Shown here: positions 41,534 to 42,092 of the stretch, piece by piece
Numbering within the stretch: position 1 is the first letter of the stretch
Layout of the letters: the number at the start of each line of letters is the position of its first letter
NCBI GenBank assembly: GCA_034429275.1
Contig: DAOUFU010000225.1
Coordinates: 1 to 42,092, forward strand
Origin: DAOUFU01 sp034429275
GTDB lineage: Bacteria; Chloroflexota; Anaerolineae; Aggregatilineales; Aggregatilineaceae
Direction of reading: 5' to 3'
Length of the DNA stretch: 42,092 nt
Program-made: the position numbers and the translations under genes
The notes under the pieces: generated by a model
Told to the model about the DNA's origin: nothing
Database searches by the model: none
The model's input: the letters and a program-made list of their open reading frames with translations, nothing else

Positions 41534-42092
41534 TCAGTCATCGCCGCTGCCGCCGCTCACCGGCGAGTGGCTGATGACTTCGCGGGGTTTGCTGCCTTCC
41601 TGGGCCGGGCCGATGATGCCGTCCTGCTCCATCAGGTCGATCAGGCGGGCGGCGCGCGTGTACCCGATGCGCAGGCGGCGCTGAAGCAGCGAGATCGACG
41701 CCTTGTTGAGGCGCTGCACCAGCTCGACCGCTTCCTGGTACATGTCATCGGTGCCGCCCCCCGAGTCATCCAGTTCGGAGTCGGCCCACAGGGTGGGCTG
41801 CGGTGGGCGGCTCGGCTTCGACTTGCGGTGATCGCGCTCGCCGGCGGTGTCGAGGGCGATGGACTCCATCCGACCGGAAGAAGCGGGCGTGACCAGCGGT
41901 GAAGGCCCGCTGCCGGGATCGCCACCGGTTGGCGATTGAGTCTTCCAGTAGCGCGTGATGGCGTTGATCTCTTCGTCGCTGACGAACACGCCCTGCATAC
42001 GGAGCGGCGCGGCGGCATCGGGCGACTGGAACAGCATATCGCCACGACCGAGCAGCTTTTCAGCGCCCGGCTGGTCGAGGATCACGCGCGAG
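41534..42092 (-). CDS. ftsK: DNA translocase FtsK/SpoIIIE, C-terminal part (cut by the window)
   Basis: The last 185 residues of an FtsK-type translocase; the frame stays open to the window edge (SRVILDQPGAEKLLGRGDML continues inward). Seen here are the end of the motor domain (LFQSPDAAAPLRMQGVFVSD, then EEI), a variable Ser/Pro/Gly-rich linker of about 70 residues, and the gamma winged-helix domain (YQEAVELVQRLNKASISLLQ, YTRAARLIDLMEQDGIIGPA) that reads KOPS/SRS-type polar sequences. FtsK pumps chromosome ends apart at division. Walker motifs lie outside the window. The linker is longer than in most family members. A hairpin follows the stop. Confidence 0.95.
   Translation of the reverse strand, partial: SRVILDQPGAEKLLGRGDMLFQSPDAAAPLRMQGVFVSDEEINAITRYWKTQSPTGGDPGSGPSPLVTPASSGRMESIALDTAGERDHRKSKPSRPPQPTLWADSELDDSGGGTDDMYQEAVELVQRLNKASISLLQRRLRIGYTRAARLIDLMEQDGIIGPAQEGSKPREVISHSPVSGGSGDD

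Noticed and set aside
1..42092. CRISPR array, prophage or integrative element
   Set aside because: No regularly spaced direct repeats of CRISPR size, no phage structural or integrase genes; the tRNA 3' end is not duplicated in a way I can see.

Overview
The window is about 42 kb of GC-rich bacterial chromosome. The most likely source is a Chloroflexota member of the Anaerolineae type. This is inferred from Thr/Pro linkers of the (TP)n type in an exported protein, the giant NTPase/TPR protein, the DUF4397 plus fasciclin protein, and the overall codon and GC style. No rRNA or marker protein is present to confirm it. One tRNA gene, tRNA-Lys(UUU), is present.

Layout. Positions 1-128 hold the right end of an IS5-type insertion sequence. 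It lies just upstream of a GH67 alpha-glucuronidase gene (185-2320). On the minus strand follow a flavodoxin-like gene (2381-2899) and a MarR-regulator/heterodimeric ABC exporter operon (7753 down to 3113) with a near-consensus promoter and two palindromes. A 1711-residue STAND-type NTPase/TPR protein occupies 7890-13025. From 13.5 to 20 kb lie scattered single genes: a class I glutamine amidotransferase-like hydrolase, a small membrane protein, an MFS transporter, an LPG-synthase-type membrane protein, a dual-specificity phosphatase-like protein, a tandem ACT protein and a membrane-anchored DUF4097-like protein.

The centre (20.2-32.5 kb) is a chemosensory island. A soluble receptor made of a LacI-type sugar-binding domain, a GAF-like domain and an MCP signalling domain is read leftwards. 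It is divergent from a nine-gene rightward cluster: cheR-TPR, cheW, a membrane MCP without a sizeable sensor domain, a hybrid cheA-receiver, cheB, a second cheW, a stand-alone receiver, a small degenerate RsbT/HATPase-like protein, and a degenerate receiver fused to an MglB-like Roadblock/LC7 domain. There are no flagellar, pilus or MglA genes in the window, so the output is unknown. The last two genes suggest a chemosensory pathway that ends in a GTPase/polarity or partner-switch type of output. This is the most interesting part of the window. A long nested hairpin closes the cluster.

The right part (32.6-42.1 kb) holds an exported DUF4397/fasciclin protein divergent from a lipoprotein, and tRNA-Lys with its promoter and a terminator. 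Next come a double-SH3b serine-hydrolase (beta-lactamase fold) protein, a NagD-type HAD phosphatase, and a GyrI-like protein divergent from a WYL-domain regulator across a perfect 10-bp-arm operator. The window ends with a PcrA/UvrD helicase and the C-terminal end of an FtsK/SpoIIIE translocase. Long ORFs antisense to these genes are GC-composition shadows and were left out.
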